Notes: generated from the sequence alone by a model not told the origin. A stretch of DNA of 64,000 bases from Polaromonas sp. (GCA_013297865.1 JAAFIP010000001.1:186001-250000), one strand, 5' to 3'; shown: positions 1-10,703, numbered from the stretch's first letter. Numbers and translations: made by a program.

Positions 1-380
1 TGCAGACCCTGGTGGACAAAGGCGAAATCTCCGAAGAAGAGGCCAATACCCATCCGCAGTCCAACATCCTGATGGGCTGCCTGGGCACTGAGGACGACCC
101 GCCGATGGACGTGCACTACGTCCCTTCACTGCGCCCTGGCGATGTGCTGATGGCCTGCAGCGACGGCGTGTGGCACTATTTCTCCAACACCGAGCTGGGC
201 TCAGTGCTCTCGGCGCTCAGCCCGCGCGAGGCCACCGAGTTTCTGATTGACAAGGCCCGCTCGCGCGCCCGCGGCACGGGGGACAACCTGTCCCTGGTGG
301 TTGTCAAGCTGGAGCCGCTGGGGCCAGAGGCGGCCAAGCCGCTCAATATCCCCTCCATCAGCAGCCTGCGCGACGCTTAA
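1..380 (+). CDS. PP2C-family serine/threonine phosphatase, C-terminal part (5' truncated by window edge)
   Basis: The open frame is already running at the left edge (codons in phase with base 3) and stops with TAA at 378-380, leaving about 125 residues. The visible part carries two late PP2C motifs: the metal-binding CSDGVWHYF segment and the terminal TGDNLSLVVVKL strand, whose GDN aspartate is a metal ligand in this family. PP2C enzymes remove phosphate from Ser/Thr and often reverse a partner kinase, but no kinase is visible because the upstream DNA is outside the window. The stop codon overlaps by four bases the stop of the convergent gene on the minus strand. The family is secure; the substrate is unknown. 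Confidence 0.85.
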   Translation, partial: QTLVDKGEISEEEANTHPQSNILMGCLGTEDDPPMDVHYVPSLRPGDVLMACSDGVWHYFSNTELGSVLSALSPREATEFLIDKARSRARGTGDNLSLVVVKLEPLGPEAAKPLNIPSISSLRDA

Positions 381-1144
381 TTGCCAGGTATCGGCAGGTC
401 GGCTGCTGGCGGCTTGTTTTTGCTCTGCAGGCGCTTCTGGGCCTCTGCCTTGCGCTGCTCAGCATCTTTGCGCTTTTGCTCTGTGCGGGCCTTGGCCTGG
501 GCAGCCCGCGCCACGCGGGTTTGTTGGTCCGCTGCCTTTTCCCGCTGGCGTGCCAACTGCTCGGCCTGTGTGCTTGGCTTGGCTTGGGGCGCGGTGCGCG
601 GGGTGGGGTTGGGTGCTTTGGCGCTGGCGCCCTCTGCAGGCGGCCTGCGCCCGGCTTCACGTTGCTTGCGCTGGGCGTCGTTTTCCATGGCGGTGCCGCG
701 CTTTTCAGCCAGCTCCTGCTGGCGCTGCGGCGAGGTTTTTTCCTCAGTGCGCTGCTGCTGGAGCACGGCTTTGCGCTTGCGCTGCATATCATTGAGCGCA
801 ATCTCCTGGCGCTTGAGGTCGGCCTGTGCGGCGTTGTGGGCGTTACGCGCCTCCGTCAGGCAGGCGTTGACCTGAAATTTCTGATAGCAGGCTTTTTGGG
901 CATCTGAATAGGCCTGGCTGGCTTGGGCCCCCTCGCGCGCAAGGCGGTCGCGCTCAGCCCGCTGGTTGGCATCGAAAGCAGCGTCCTGAGCGTCCTGAGA
1001 CGGTGCGTTGGCTGGTAAAGAGGGGCTGTTTTGGGCCTCAGCCCTCTGGAATACCGCGGGAGCAGCTATCAATATAATAGCAAACAGCTTGAAGGCAAGC
1101 TTGTGCGAAGCAGGGCCGGTCAAGCAAGTGGAAAAAACAGGCAT
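377..1144 (-). CDS. Secreted coiled-coil Gln/Lys/Ala-rich protein of unknown function
   Basis: 255 residues. An N-terminal signal peptide (hydrophobic core around residues 21-32, cleavage likely after AEA at 35-37) leads into a long charged region rich in Ala, Gln, Arg, Lys and Glu with heptad-like spacing, then a Pro/Ala-rich linker and a strongly basic tail. Two cysteines (in ACYQKFQVNACL) lie close together and could form a disulfide. I recognise no enzymatic domain. The gene begins 7 bases after the zapE stop, so it is probably the last gene of that transcript. Its signal-peptide core is encoded by a copy of the dispersed 38-bp repeat (1043-1080). Function unknown; periplasmic location is inferred. 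Confidence 0.7.
   Translation of the reverse strand: MPVFSTCLTGPASHKLAFKLFAIILIAAPAVFQRAEAQNSPSLPANAPSQDAQDAAFDANQRAERDRLAREGAQASQAYSDAQKACYQKFQVNACLTEARNAHNAAQADLKRQEIALNDMQRKRKAVLQQQRTEEKTSPQRQQELAEKRGTAMENDAQRKQREAGRRPPAEGASAKAPNPTPRTAPQAKPSTQAEQLARQREKAADQQTRVARAAQAKARTEQKRKDAEQRKAEAQKRLQSKNKPPAADLPIPGN
1043..1080 (+). repeat. 38-bp dispersed repeat (family 1), copy 1, inside a coding sequence
   Basis: Matches the family core with one change (AATACCGCGGGAGCAG) and ends in CTATCAATATAATAG, that is CTA-N9-TAG. It lies inside the minus-strand gene 377..1144 and encodes about residues 22-34, the hydrophobic core of the signal peptide (IILIAAPAVF). The palindromic flank (GGGCCTCAGCCC) is translated as well. 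Confidence 0.9.
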
Positions 1145-1151
1145 GGACAGA

Positions 1152-2249
1152 TTATGTCAGCCGTGTGTCCACCGTGCGTCTGTCCAGCGCCAGAAACTCC
1201 TGCGACTGCATCTCGCTCAGGCGCGAGGCGGTGCGCGGAAACTCATGCGCCAGCGGCCCTTCGGTGTAAAGCGCTTCGGGCGCTACCGCAGCCGACATGA
1301 TCAGCTTGACCCGGCGGTCATACAGCACGTCCACCAGCCAGGTAAAGCGCCTGGCCTCGGAGGCATGGCGTACAAACATTTGCGGTACGTTACTGAGCAA
1401 CACGGTATGAAACTGGGTGGCCAGCTCGAGGTAGTCGTTCTGGCTGCGCGGGCCGCCGCACAGCTCCCTGAAGTCAAACCACACCACGCCGCCTGCACGG
1501 CGCTTGCTGTAGATCTTGCGCGCTTCGATGTGCAGCACAGTGTCTTCGTCATGCGCCTCAGCCAGCTGGTTGAAAGCCAGCTCCATGGCCGCGTCTGCCT
1601 CTGGCCCCAGGGGCGTGTGGTAAAGCTTGACCTTCTCCATCGTGCGGCGGCGGTAATCGGTGCCGTTGTCCACGCTGATGACGTCCATATGCGTCTTCAG
1701 CAGCTCGATCGCCGGCAGGATGCGGGCGCGGTGCAGGCCGTTGGGGTACAGGTCGTCGGGGTGAAAATTGCTGGTGGTCACCATGCCTACGCCGTTTTTG
1801 AACAGCGCGTCCAGCAGGCGGTGCAGGATCATGGCGTCGGTAATGTCGGCCACATGAAACTCGTCAAAGCACAGCAGCCGGTAGCGCTTGGCCATGCGCT
1901 TGCCCAGTTCGTCCAGCGGGTTAACCGTGCCCTGCAGATCCGCCAGCTCGCGGTGCACCTCGCGCATGAACTCGTGAAAATGCAGGCGCGTCTTGCGCAC
2001 AATCGGCACCGCGTTGTAAAAGCAGTCCATTAAAAAGCTCTTGCCCCGCCCCACCCCGCCGTGCATGTACACGCCCTGGGGAATGTCGGGGCGGTTGATC
2101 AGCTTTTTAATGACATTGGAGCGCTGCTCCTTGTAGTCGGCCCACTCGTCAGCACACTTTTCCAAAGCCTCCACCGCTTTGAGCTGAGCAGGGTCGCTGC
2201 TATAGCCCCGCTGGGCTAGCTCGTGCTGATACTGGGTGGATACGCTCAT
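1152..2249 (-). CDS. zapE: Cell division protein ZapE (AFG1-like ATPase)
   Basis: 365 residues, the usual length for this P-loop ATPase family. Walker A is GGVGRGKS at residues 64-71 and Walker B is LLCFDEFHV near 125-133, followed by a TTSNFHPDDLY sensor-like segment typical of ZapE/AFG1. In E. coli ZapE binds FtsZ and promotes constriction under stress; in mitochondria the homologue AFG1 helps quality control of respiratory complexes. Here it follows sucA-sucB-lpd on the same strand, a common order in betaproteobacteria, separated from lpd by a long inverted repeat. The ATG at 2249 gives the family-typical N-terminus. The assignment is firm; the cell-division role is transferred from the E. 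coli protein. Confidence 0.93.
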   Translation of the reverse strand: MSVSTQYQHELAQRGYSSDPAQLKAVEALEKCADEWADYKEQRSNVIKKLINRPDIPQGVYMHGGVGRGKSFLMDCFYNAVPIVRKTRLHFHEFMREVHRELADLQGTVNPLDELGKRMAKRYRLLCFDEFHVADITDAMILHRLLDALFKNGVGMVTTSNFHPDDLYPNGLHRARILPAIELLKTHMDVISVDNGTDYRRRTMEKVKLYHTPLGPEADAAMELAFNQLAEAHDEDTVLHIEARKIYSKRRAGGVVWFDFRELCGGPRSQNDYLELATQFHTVLLSNVPQMFVRHASEARRFTWLVDVLYDRRVKLIMSAAVAPEALYTEGPLAHEFPRTASRLSEMQSQEFLALDRRTVDTRLT

Positions 2250-2283
2250 TAGGTTTAAATTCGGACTGCCGAACTGCCGAACT

Positions 2284-2429
2284 GCCGGACGCGAAGGACG
2301 CTAAGGACGCAAAAGAAAACCAAAAATAATGGCAAAGCAAAAAGCAAGTCTCTTTGCAGTCCTATAAATTTTTTCTTTTGTCTTCTTTAGCGTCCTTCGC
2401 GTAATCTTCGCGCCCTTCGCGTCCGGCAT
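2284..2429. repeat. Long inverted repeat (family 2), copy A, between lpd and zapE
   Basis: The left arm starts CCGGACGCGAAGGACGC near 2285 and the right arm ends with its complement, GCGCCCTTCGCGTCCGG, near 2425. Both arms are built from short GGACGCGAAGG/GGACGCTAAGG units, around an A/T-rich centre. Transcribed from either strand it would fold into one long hairpin. No ORF or classical terminator T-run is present. It may protect or attenuate the operon mRNA; this is inference. Confidence 0.85.
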
Positions 2430-2444
2430 TTCGGAAGTTATGTA

Positions 2445-3872
<1,428 letters not shown>

Positions 3873-3882
3873 CTACTTCTCC

Positions 3883-5160
3883 TCAGATATCAAACAACAA
3901 CCGGGCCGGATCTTCCAGTGCATCTTTCATCGCCACCAATCCCAACACCGCCTCGCGACCATCGATGATCCGGTGGTCATAGCTCATAGCGAAGTAGTTC
4001 ATGGGGCGCACCACCACTACGCCGTTTTCAACCACGGCGCGGTCTTTGGTAGCGTGTACGCCGAGGATGGCGGATTGGGGCGGGTTGATGATGGGGGTGG
4101 ACATCATGGAGCCGAAGGTGCCGCCGTTGCTGATGGAGAAGGTGCCGCCGGTCATGTCTTCAATACCGAGTTTGCCTTCTGCGGCCTTTTTGCCGAATTC
4201 GGCGATTTTCTTCTCGATGTCGGCAAAGCTCATTTGATCAGCATTGCGCAAAATGGGCACCACCAGGCCGCGTGGGCTGCCCACGGCGATGCCGATGTCG
4301 AAGTAGCCGTGGTAGACGATATCGGTGCCGTCGACCGAGGCATTGAGCACAGGGAATTTCTTGAGCGCGTGCACAGCTGCCTTGACGAAGAAGCTCATGA
4401 AGCCCAGCTTGGTGCCGTATTCTTTTTCAAACTTTTCCTGGAAGCGCTTGCGCATTTCCATCACGGGGGCCATATTGACTTCGTTGAACGTGGTCAAAAT
4501 CGCGTTGGTGGACTGCGATTGCAGCAGGCGCTCGGCTACGCGGGCGCGCAGGCGGCTCATGGGCACGCGCTGCTCGGGGCGCTCGCCCAGGTCTACGGTG
4601 GGCGCAGCCACTTGAGGCAGTGCCTTGGTCGGTGCGCCGGTAGGGATAACCGACGGCGCAGCAGCAGCGCTTGCGCCGCCGCCAGCAACTGCAGCCAGCA
4701 CATCGCCCTTGGTAACGCGGCCATCTTTGCCACTGCCAGCGACAGAGCCTGCCGCCATGTTGTTGTCTGCCATGATCTTGGCGGCTGCTGGCATGGCCAC
4801 GCCTGCCATGGCGCCGCCTGTGGGCGCAGCGGCTGCAACAGCTACGGGTGCTGCGGCTGCGGCTGCGGCTGCAGGCGCTGGCGCGCTGGCAGCTGGGGCT
4901 GCTGCTGCGCTGGCCGCTGCAGCCGTATCGATACGCGCAATCAGCTGCTCGGCCACTACGGTGCCGCCACTGGCCACTACGATTTCGGCCAGCACGCCCG
5001 CGCTGGGCGCAGGCACTTCGAGCACGACCTTGTCGGTCTCAATTTCGATCAGAATTTCGTCGATAGCAACGGCTTCGCCGGCTTTCTTTTTCCAGGTCAA
5101 CATGGTGGCCTCGGCCACGGATTCAGACAGTTGCGGTACTTTGACTTCTACGATTGCCAT
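3883..5160 (-). CDS. sucB: Dihydrolipoyllysine succinyltransferase (E2 of 2-oxoglutarate dehydrogenase)
   Basis: 425 residues. Transfers the succinyl group from the E1-bound intermediate to CoA in the TCA cycle. Domains in order: one lipoyl domain (residues 1-75; the ETDKV motif puts the lipoylated lysine at 44), a very Ala/Pro-rich linker, a peripheral subunit-binding domain (about 128-162, GKDGRVTKGDVLAAV), a second Ala-rich linker and the catalytic acyltransferase domain ending in SYDHRIIDG with His396 and Asp400. Lies between sucA (221 bp upstream) and lpd (10 bp downstream). The sucA-sucB gap holds a long inverted repeat that could alter the relative yield of E1 and E2. Confidence 0.97.
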   Translation of the reverse strand: MAIVEVKVPQLSESVAEATMLTWKKKAGEAVAIDEILIEIETDKVVLEVPAPSAGVLAEIVVASGGTVVAEQLIARIDTAAAASAAAAPAASAPAPAAAAAAAAPVAVAAAAPTGGAMAGVAMPAAAKIMADNNMAAGSVAGSGKDGRVTKGDVLAAVAGGGASAAAAPSVIPTGAPTKALPQVAAPTVDLGERPEQRVPMSRLRARVAERLLQSQSTNAILTTFNEVNMAPVMEMRKRFQEKFEKEYGTKLGFMSFFVKAAVHALKKFPVLNASVDGTDIVYHGYFDIGIAVGSPRGLVVPILRNADQMSFADIEKKIAEFGKKAAEGKLGIEDMTGGTFSISNGGTFGSMMSTPIINPPQSAILGVHATKDRAVVENGVVVVRPMNYFAMSYDHRIIDGREAVLGLVAMKDALEDPARLLFDI

Positions 5161-5186
5161 TTTTTATTCCTTTAGACAGGGAGAGA

Positions 5187-5356
5187 ACTGCCGGACGCAA
5201 AGGCCGCTAAGGTTGCGCGAAAGACGCGAAAGAAGTCAAAAGAAAATAAAACCAAAAAATTAGACTAAACAAAACTGCTTTTCAGCGATGTCTACAAACT
5301 ATTTTGGTATTCCTTTTGCGTCCTTCGCGTAACTTTCGCGTTCTTCGCGTCCGGTA
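5187..5356. repeat. Long inverted repeat (family 2), copy B, between sucA and sucB
   Basis: The left arm begins CTGCCGGACGCAAAGGCC and the right arm ends GCGTTCTTCGCGTCCGG. The arms pair imperfectly over about 50 bases around an A/T-rich centre. It fills most of the 221-bp sucA-sucB intergenic region and has no coding potential of its own. It shows the same architecture and flanks as the copies at 2284, 33269 and 57169. Confidence 0.85.
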
Positions 5357-5380
5357 CCCGTATGTGTTCCCGAATTAAAT

Positions 5381-8242
5381 TTACTTGGTTAAAACAAAAC
5401 CTTTGAGCTTGGCGAATGCGCCATCTACCAGGGCTTTTTGCTGCTCCTGGTGCAGATGGGCATACCCGGCTGCAGGCGATGCGGAGGCTGCGCGGCCTGA
5501 GTAGCCGAGTTTCTGGCCTTCGGCCATGTTCTCGTGGATGTTGTGCTGGATGAAGAACCACGCGCCCTGGTTTTGCGGCTCGTCCTGGCACCACACGATG
5601 TCGGCCAGATTGGGGTACTTCTTGATCTCAGCGGCAAAGGCCTTGTGCGGGAAAGGATAGACCTGCTCCACACGGATGATGGCGGTGTCTTCCAGGCCTT
5701 TTTCCTCGCGCTTTTTCACCAGGTCGTAATACACCTTGCCCGAGCAAGCGATGAGGCGCTTGACTTTTTTGGCGTCCAGCTCCTTGTTCTCAGGGATGAC
5801 GGTCTGAAAGCCGCCCTTGGTGAACTCAGACAGCGGCGATGTGGCGTCCTTGTTGCGCAGCAATGACTTGGGCGTCATGATGATCAGCGGCTTGCGCAGG
5901 TTGCGGATCATCTGGCGGCGCAGCACGTGGAAGATCTGGCTGGCCGTGGTGGGCTGCACGATCTGCATATTGGCGTCGGCTGCCAGCTGCATGAAGCGCT
6001 CCAGGCGTGCTGAGCTGTGCTCGGGGCCCTGCCCTTCGTAGCCGTGCGGCAGCATCAGGGTGATGCCGTTGACACGGCCCCACTTGACTTCGCCGCTGGC
6101 AATGAACTGGTCAATCACCACCTGCGCGCCGTTGGCAAAGTCGCCAAACTGGGCTTCCCAGATCACCAGGGTGTTGGGATCGTTCGACGCATAGCCGTAT
6201 TCAAAGCCGAGCACGGCCTCTTCTGAAAGCAGCGAGTCGATCACCACAAACGGTGCCTGGCCGTCGGCCACGTTTTGCAGGGGAATGTAGGTGCCAGAGT
6301 CCCACTTTTCGCGGCTCTGGTCATGGATGACCGAGTGGCGGTGGGTGAAGGTGCCGCGGCCACAGTCCTCGCCCGACAGGCGCACCGGATAGCCCGATGC
6401 GACCAGCGAGGCAAAAGCCATGTGCTCGCCCATGCCCCAGTCCACCGGAATGTCGCCGCGGCCCATGGCAGCGCGGTCGTCGTAGACTTTTTTCACCAGC
6501 TGGTGCGGTGTGACGGTGGCAGGGATGGTGGTGATCTTTTCGGCAATGCGCTTCCACTCTGCCATGGGGATGGAGGTCTCGCCTGCATCGGTCCATTTTT
6601 TGCCGAGGAACGGAGACCAATCCACCGCGTACTTGCTCTTGAAGTTGGTGATGGTGATGTCTTCGGTGTGCTTGCCCTCGTCCATCGCAGCGCGGTAGGC
6701 CTTGGCCATGTCGTCGCCCAGCGTGTCGCCCAGGCCCTGGGTAGCCAGCTTGTCGGCATAGAGCTTGCGCGTGCCAGGGTGCTGGGCAATTTTCTTGTAC
6801 ATCAGCGGCTGGGTCAGCGCGGGGGTGTCCTGCTCGTTGTGGCCCAGCTTGCGGAAGCAGATGATGTCTACCACCACATCCTTGTTGAACTGCTGGCGGT
6901 ATTCCAGCGCCCACTGGGTGCACAGCACCACGGCTTCGGGGTCGTCGGCGTTGACGTGCAGCACCGGGGCCTCGACCATTTTGACCACATCTGTGCAATA
7001 GATGGTGGAGCGGGTGTCGCGTGGGTCACTGGTGGTAAAGCCGATCTGGTTGTTGATGACGATGTGCACCGTGCCGCCGGTGTAATAACCACGGGTCTGG
7101 GCCAGCGCCAGGGTTTCCATGACCACGCCTTGGCCTGCAAAGGCGGCGTCACCGTGCACCAACACGGGCAGCACGCTGTCGCCGTCTTTGTCGCCGCGGC
7201 GGTCCAGGCGGGCGCGCACGCTGCCTTCGACCACGGGGTTAACAATCTCCAGGTGAGACGGGTTAAAGGCCAGCGTCAGGTGCACCGGGCCACCGGGGGT
7301 GGTGACATCGGAGCTGAAGCCCTGGTGGTATTTCACGTCGCCTGCAGGCAGGTCTTCAGGCGCGGTGTGGTCAAACTCGGCAAACAGGTCCTTGGGCATT
7401 TTGCCCAGGGTGTTGACCAGCACGTTCAGGCGGCCGCGGTGGGCCATGCCAATGACAACCTCCTGCACACCGGCTACGCCCGCTTTTTGCACCAGTTCGT
7501 CCATGCAGGCAATAAAGCTCTCGCCACCTTCGAGCGAGAAGCGTTTTTGGCCTACATATTTGGTGTGCAGATACCGCTCCAGGCCTTCGGCAGCCGTCAG
7601 GTTCTGCAGGATGTTCTTTTTCTCGTCGTTGGTCAGATTGGGCTTGCTGCGGATCGACTCGAGCTTTTGCTGCCACCAGCGCTTTTCATCCTGGTTGGTG
7701 GAGTACATGAACTCGGCGCCGATGGTGCCCGAGTAGGTCTCGCGCAGCGCGTTGAGCAGCTCGCGCAGGGGCATGCTGGTTTTGCCGAAATAGGTGTTGC
7801 TGGTGTCAAACACGACTTCCTGGTCGGCGTCAGTAAAGCCGTAGTAGGCGGGGTCCAGGTCAGGGATGTTTTCGCGCTCGGTGCGCTGCAGCGGGTCCAG
7901 GTTGGCCCAGCGTGCGCCTACGTTGCGGTAGGCGGCGATCAGCTGCTGGGCGGCGGTGCGCTTTTTGCCCATGGCCGCGTCAGTGCTGGCGGTAACCACT
8001 TTGGTCACACCCTGCTTGGCGCGCTCGGCAAATGCGTTGATGACGGGCAGGTGGGCTACATCGTGCGCATTGCTGCCGTCCGAGGCAGGCACGTTTTGCA
8101 GGGCATCGAAATAGCTGCGCCAAGAGTCGGGCACGGAGCCGGGATTGACTAGGTAGTTTTCGTACATCTCTTCGACGTACGGGGCGTTGCCGCCGAATAG
8201 ATAGGTATTGCTACCGTATGCCTGGTATACAGACGCTGACAT
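5381..8242 (-). CDS. sucA: 2-oxoglutarate dehydrogenase E1 component (thiamine-diphosphate dependent)
   Basis: 953 residues, the standard length. Decarboxylates 2-oxoglutarate on ThDP and succinylates the lipoyl group of SucB. Visible family landmarks are the N-terminal YVEEMYENYL segment that docks the complex, GMAHRGRLNVLVN and GDAAFAGQGVV of the ThDP/Mg-binding half, and the C-terminal WCQDEPQNQGAW segment that binds the acetyl-CoA activator in actinobacterial relatives. First gene of the minus-strand sucA-sucB-lpd operon. The 172-bp gap to the decarboxylase gene upstream (8243-8414) should hold its promoter, although I see no clear -10/-35 pair. A small GGGGAGCGGAGG-like stretch just upstream of the ATG is a plausible ribosome binding site. 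Confidence 0.97.
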   Translation of the reverse strand: MSASVYQAYGSNTYLFGGNAPYVEEMYENYLVNPGSVPDSWRSYFDALQNVPASDGSNAHDVAHLPVINAFAERAKQGVTKVVTASTDAAMGKKRTAAQQLIAAYRNVGARWANLDPLQRTERENIPDLDPAYYGFTDADQEVVFDTSNTYFGKTSMPLRELLNALRETYSGTIGAEFMYSTNQDEKRWWQQKLESIRSKPNLTNDEKKNILQNLTAAEGLERYLHTKYVGQKRFSLEGGESFIACMDELVQKAGVAGVQEVVIGMAHRGRLNVLVNTLGKMPKDLFAEFDHTAPEDLPAGDVKYHQGFSSDVTTPGGPVHLTLAFNPSHLEIVNPVVEGSVRARLDRRGDKDGDSVLPVLVHGDAAFAGQGVVMETLALAQTRGYYTGGTVHIVINNQIGFTTSDPRDTRSTIYCTDVVKMVEAPVLHVNADDPEAVVLCTQWALEYRQQFNKDVVVDIICFRKLGHNEQDTPALTQPLMYKKIAQHPGTRKLYADKLATQGLGDTLGDDMAKAYRAAMDEGKHTEDITITNFKSKYAVDWSPFLGKKWTDAGETSIPMAEWKRIAEKITTIPATVTPHQLVKKVYDDRAAMGRGDIPVDWGMGEHMAFASLVASGYPVRLSGEDCGRGTFTHRHSVIHDQSREKWDSGTYIPLQNVADGQAPFVVIDSLLSEEAVLGFEYGYASNDPNTLVIWEAQFGDFANGAQVVIDQFIASGEVKWGRVNGITLMLPHGYEGQGPEHSSARLERFMQLAADANMQIVQPTTASQIFHVLRRQMIRNLRKPLIIMTPKSLLRNKDATSPLSEFTKGGFQTVIPENKELDAKKVKRLIACSGKVYYDLVKKREEKGLEDTAIIRVEQVYPFPHKAFAAEIKKYPNLADIVWCQDEPQNQGAWFFIQHNIHENMAEGQKLGYSGRAASASPAAGYAHLHQEQQKALVDGAFAKLKGFVLTK

Positions 8243-8414
8243 TTTCTGCTGACCTCCGCTCCCCTTCAGGGAACATTAGCTGGTTGATAAACCTTCCGCG
8301 ACACGGCTGAACCGATTGGCGGATGCGACATGGCAAGGAAGGGCCTTAACTCGTCAAAGTGGATTGTGTCACGTTTTGCAGCGTTTGGATATATCGACTT
8401 GGGGCCTGCTGGCG

Positions 8415-10703
8415 CTATTTTTTCACGCAATCGGCGTAATAACGCTTGCTGCCATCGGCCCCCACCTGCTCTACCAAGCCATGGATGTCGGTTTCAAAGC
8501 CGGGGCACTCCAGGTTGAAGGCGCGGGCGAACTTGAGGTAGTCCACAATTTTCTTGTTGAACACCTCGCCCGGAATCAGCAGCGGAATGCCTGGAGGGTA
8601 TGGCGTGACCAGGCCCACGGTGATGCGGCCTTCCAGCTTGTCAATCTCTACCCTCTCGGTCTTGCGGTGGGCAATGTAGGCATAGGCGTCGGACGGCGTC
8701 ATGGCGGGGTGCAGATCGCTTTGGTAGACGTCGGTGGTCAGGCGGGCGATATCGTATTTGGCGTACAGCTCATGGATGTGCTGGCACAGGTCCTTGAGGC
8801 CCATGCGCTCGTAGCGCGGATGGGCCTTGCAGAACTCGGGCAGGATGCGCCACATGGGCTGATTGCGGTCGTAGTCGTCCTTGAACTGCTGCAGCGCAGT
8901 CAGCAGCGTGTTCCAGCGGCCCTTGGTGATGCCGATGGTGAACATGATGAAGAAGCTGTACAGGCCGGTTTTCTCCACAATCACGCCGTGCTCGGCCAGA
9001 AACTTGGTGACGATGCTGGCCGGAATACCGGTTTTGGCAAACTTGCCCTGCAGGTCCAGGCCAGGCGTGACGATGGTGGACTTGATCGGGTCCAGCATGT
9101 TGAAGCCTTCGGCCAGGTTGCCAAAACCGTGCCAATTGGGCTTGGCCTTGGTGCCTTTGGCATGCGCCTTGGCCTCGCCGTGCAGCATCCAGTCCTTGGC
9201 CTCGGTCATGCCGTCCTCGACGTATTTGTCCGGGCCCCAGACCTTGAACCACCAGTCGTCGCCGTATTCCTTGTCCACCTTGCGCATGGCCCGGCGGAAA
9301 TCCAGCGCTTCGATGATCGACTCTTCCACCAGCGCAGTGCCTCCCGGTGGCTCCATCATGGCGGCAGCCACGTCGCACGACGCAATGATGGCGTACTGCG
9401 GGCTGGTGGAGGTGTGCATCAAGTACGCCTCGTTGAAGAGGTGGCGATCCAGCTTGCGGTTTTGCGCGTCCTGCACCAGCACATGGCTGGCCTGGCTGAT
9501 GCCCGCAAGCAGCTTGTGGGTGGACTGGGTGGCAAACACCAGCGCCTCTTTGGGCCGCGCACGCTTTTTGCCCATGGCGTGGAAGGGGCCGTAAAAATTA
9601 TGGAAGGCCGCGTGCGGCAGCCAGGCCTCGTCAAAGTGCAAGGTATCGACGTAGCCGTCAAGCTTTTGCTTGATGATCTCGGTGTTGTAGAGCACGCCAT
9701 CGTAGGTGCTTTGGGTGATGGTCATCACACGCGGCTTGACCTTGTCGGCATCCACGCCTTTGAGCAAGGGGTTGGCCTTGATCTTGGCCTTGATGGTGGC
9801 GGGGTCAAACTCGCTTTGTGGAATGGGGCCGATGATGCCAAAGTGGTTGCGCGTGGGCTTGAGGAAGACCGGAATGGCCCCCGTCATGATGATGGCGTGC
9901 AAAATGGACTTGTGGCAGTTGCGATCAACCACCACCACATCGCCTGGGGCCACGGTGTGGTGCCAGACCATCTTGTTGCTGGTGCTGGTGCCGTTGGTAA
10001 CGAAGAAGCAGTGGTCGGCGTTGAAGATGCGGGCCGCGTTCTTCTCGCTCTCGCCAATGGCACCGTCGTGGTCCAGCAGCTGGCCCAGCTCTTCCACCGC
10101 GTTGCACACGTCGGCGCGCAGCATGTTTTCGCCAAAAAACTGGTGGAACATCTGGCCAATCGGCGACTTGAGAAACGCCACGCCACCCGAGTGACCGGGG
10201 CAGTGCCAGCTGTAGGAGCCGTCTTCGGCGTAATCAAGCAGCGCCTTGAAGAACGGCGGCTGCACACCCTCCAGATAGCTTTTGGCCTCACGCAGGATGT
10301 GGCGGGCCACAAACTCGGGCGTGTCTTCGAACATGTGGATAAAGCCATGCAGCTCGCGCAAGATGTCGTTGGGCAAGTGGCGGCTGGTCTTGGTCTCGCC
10401 ATAGACATACAGCGGCACATCGGCGTTTTTGCGGCGCACCTCGTCAATGAAAGCGCGCAGGTTGAGCACGGCAGGGTCAATCTCGTCACCTGGTGTGAAC
10501 TCGTCATCGTCCAGCGACAGGATAAAGGCGCTGGCGCGGCTTTGCTGCTGGGCAAACTGGCTCAAGTCGCCATAGCTGGTAACGCCCAGCACCTCAAAGC
10601 CCTCTTTTTCGATGGCCTCAGCCAGTGCACGGATACCTAAACCTGAAGTGTTTTCAGAACGGAAGTCTTCGTCAATGATGACGATGGGAAAGCGAAATTT
10701 CAT
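8415..10703 (-). CDS. Biodegradative-type ornithine/lysine/arginine decarboxylase (PLP, fold type I)
   Basis: 762 residues from the ATG at 10703; the frame stays open to 10808, but MKFRFPIVIID is where the family begins. Domains in order: an N-terminal flavodoxin-like response-regulator-type wing domain (to about 140), the PLP-binding aspartate-aminotransferase fold with TQSTHKLLAGISQAS (Schiff-base Lys) and HFDEAWLPHA (PLP-contacting Asp), and a C-terminal domain with the VTPYPPGIPLL segment characteristic of these decarboxylases. It decarboxylates a basic amino acid to a diamine. Sequence reading does not let me choose between Arg, Lys and Orn. It sits alone, divergent from nfeD, with no adjacent antiporter, which argues for a biosynthetic polyamine role rather than an acid-resistance pair. 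Confidence 0.9.
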   Translation of the reverse strand: MKFRFPIVIIDEDFRSENTSGLGIRALAEAIEKEGFEVLGVTSYGDLSQFAQQQSRASAFILSLDDDEFTPGDEIDPAVLNLRAFIDEVRRKNADVPLYVYGETKTSRHLPNDILRELHGFIHMFEDTPEFVARHILREAKSYLEGVQPPFFKALLDYAEDGSYSWHCPGHSGGVAFLKSPIGQMFHQFFGENMLRADVCNAVEELGQLLDHDGAIGESEKNAARIFNADHCFFVTNGTSTSNKMVWHHTVAPGDVVVVDRNCHKSILHAIIMTGAIPVFLKPTRNHFGIIGPIPQSEFDPATIKAKIKANPLLKGVDADKVKPRVMTITQSTYDGVLYNTEIIKQKLDGYVDTLHFDEAWLPHAAFHNFYGPFHAMGKKRARPKEALVFATQSTHKLLAGISQASHVLVQDAQNRKLDRHLFNEAYLMHTSTSPQYAIIASCDVAAAMMEPPGGTALVEESIIEALDFRRAMRKVDKEYGDDWWFKVWGPDKYVEDGMTEAKDWMLHGEAKAHAKGTKAKPNWHGFGNLAEGFNMLDPIKSTIVTPGLDLQGKFAKTGIPASIVTKFLAEHGVIVEKTGLYSFFIMFTIGITKGRWNTLLTALQQFKDDYDRNQPMWRILPEFCKAHPRYERMGLKDLCQHIHELYAKYDIARLTTDVYQSDLHPAMTPSDAYAYIAHRKTERVEIDKLEGRITVGLVTPYPPGIPLLIPGEVFNKKIVDYLKFARAFNLECPGFETDIHGLVEQVGADGSKRYYADCVKK

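Noticed and set aside
6275-8152. Long plus-strand open frame of 625 codons opposite sucA
   Set aside because: It is antisense to a clear sucA gene. High-GC codon bias of the real gene creates long stop-free antisense frames; the translation is His/Val/Gly-rich with no domain.
8316-10640. Long plus-strand frame of 774 codons opposite the decarboxylase gene
   Set aside because: Antisense shadow of the PLP decarboxylase, whose motifs (STHKLLAG) are on the minus strand. No recognisable protein in the plus-strand translation.
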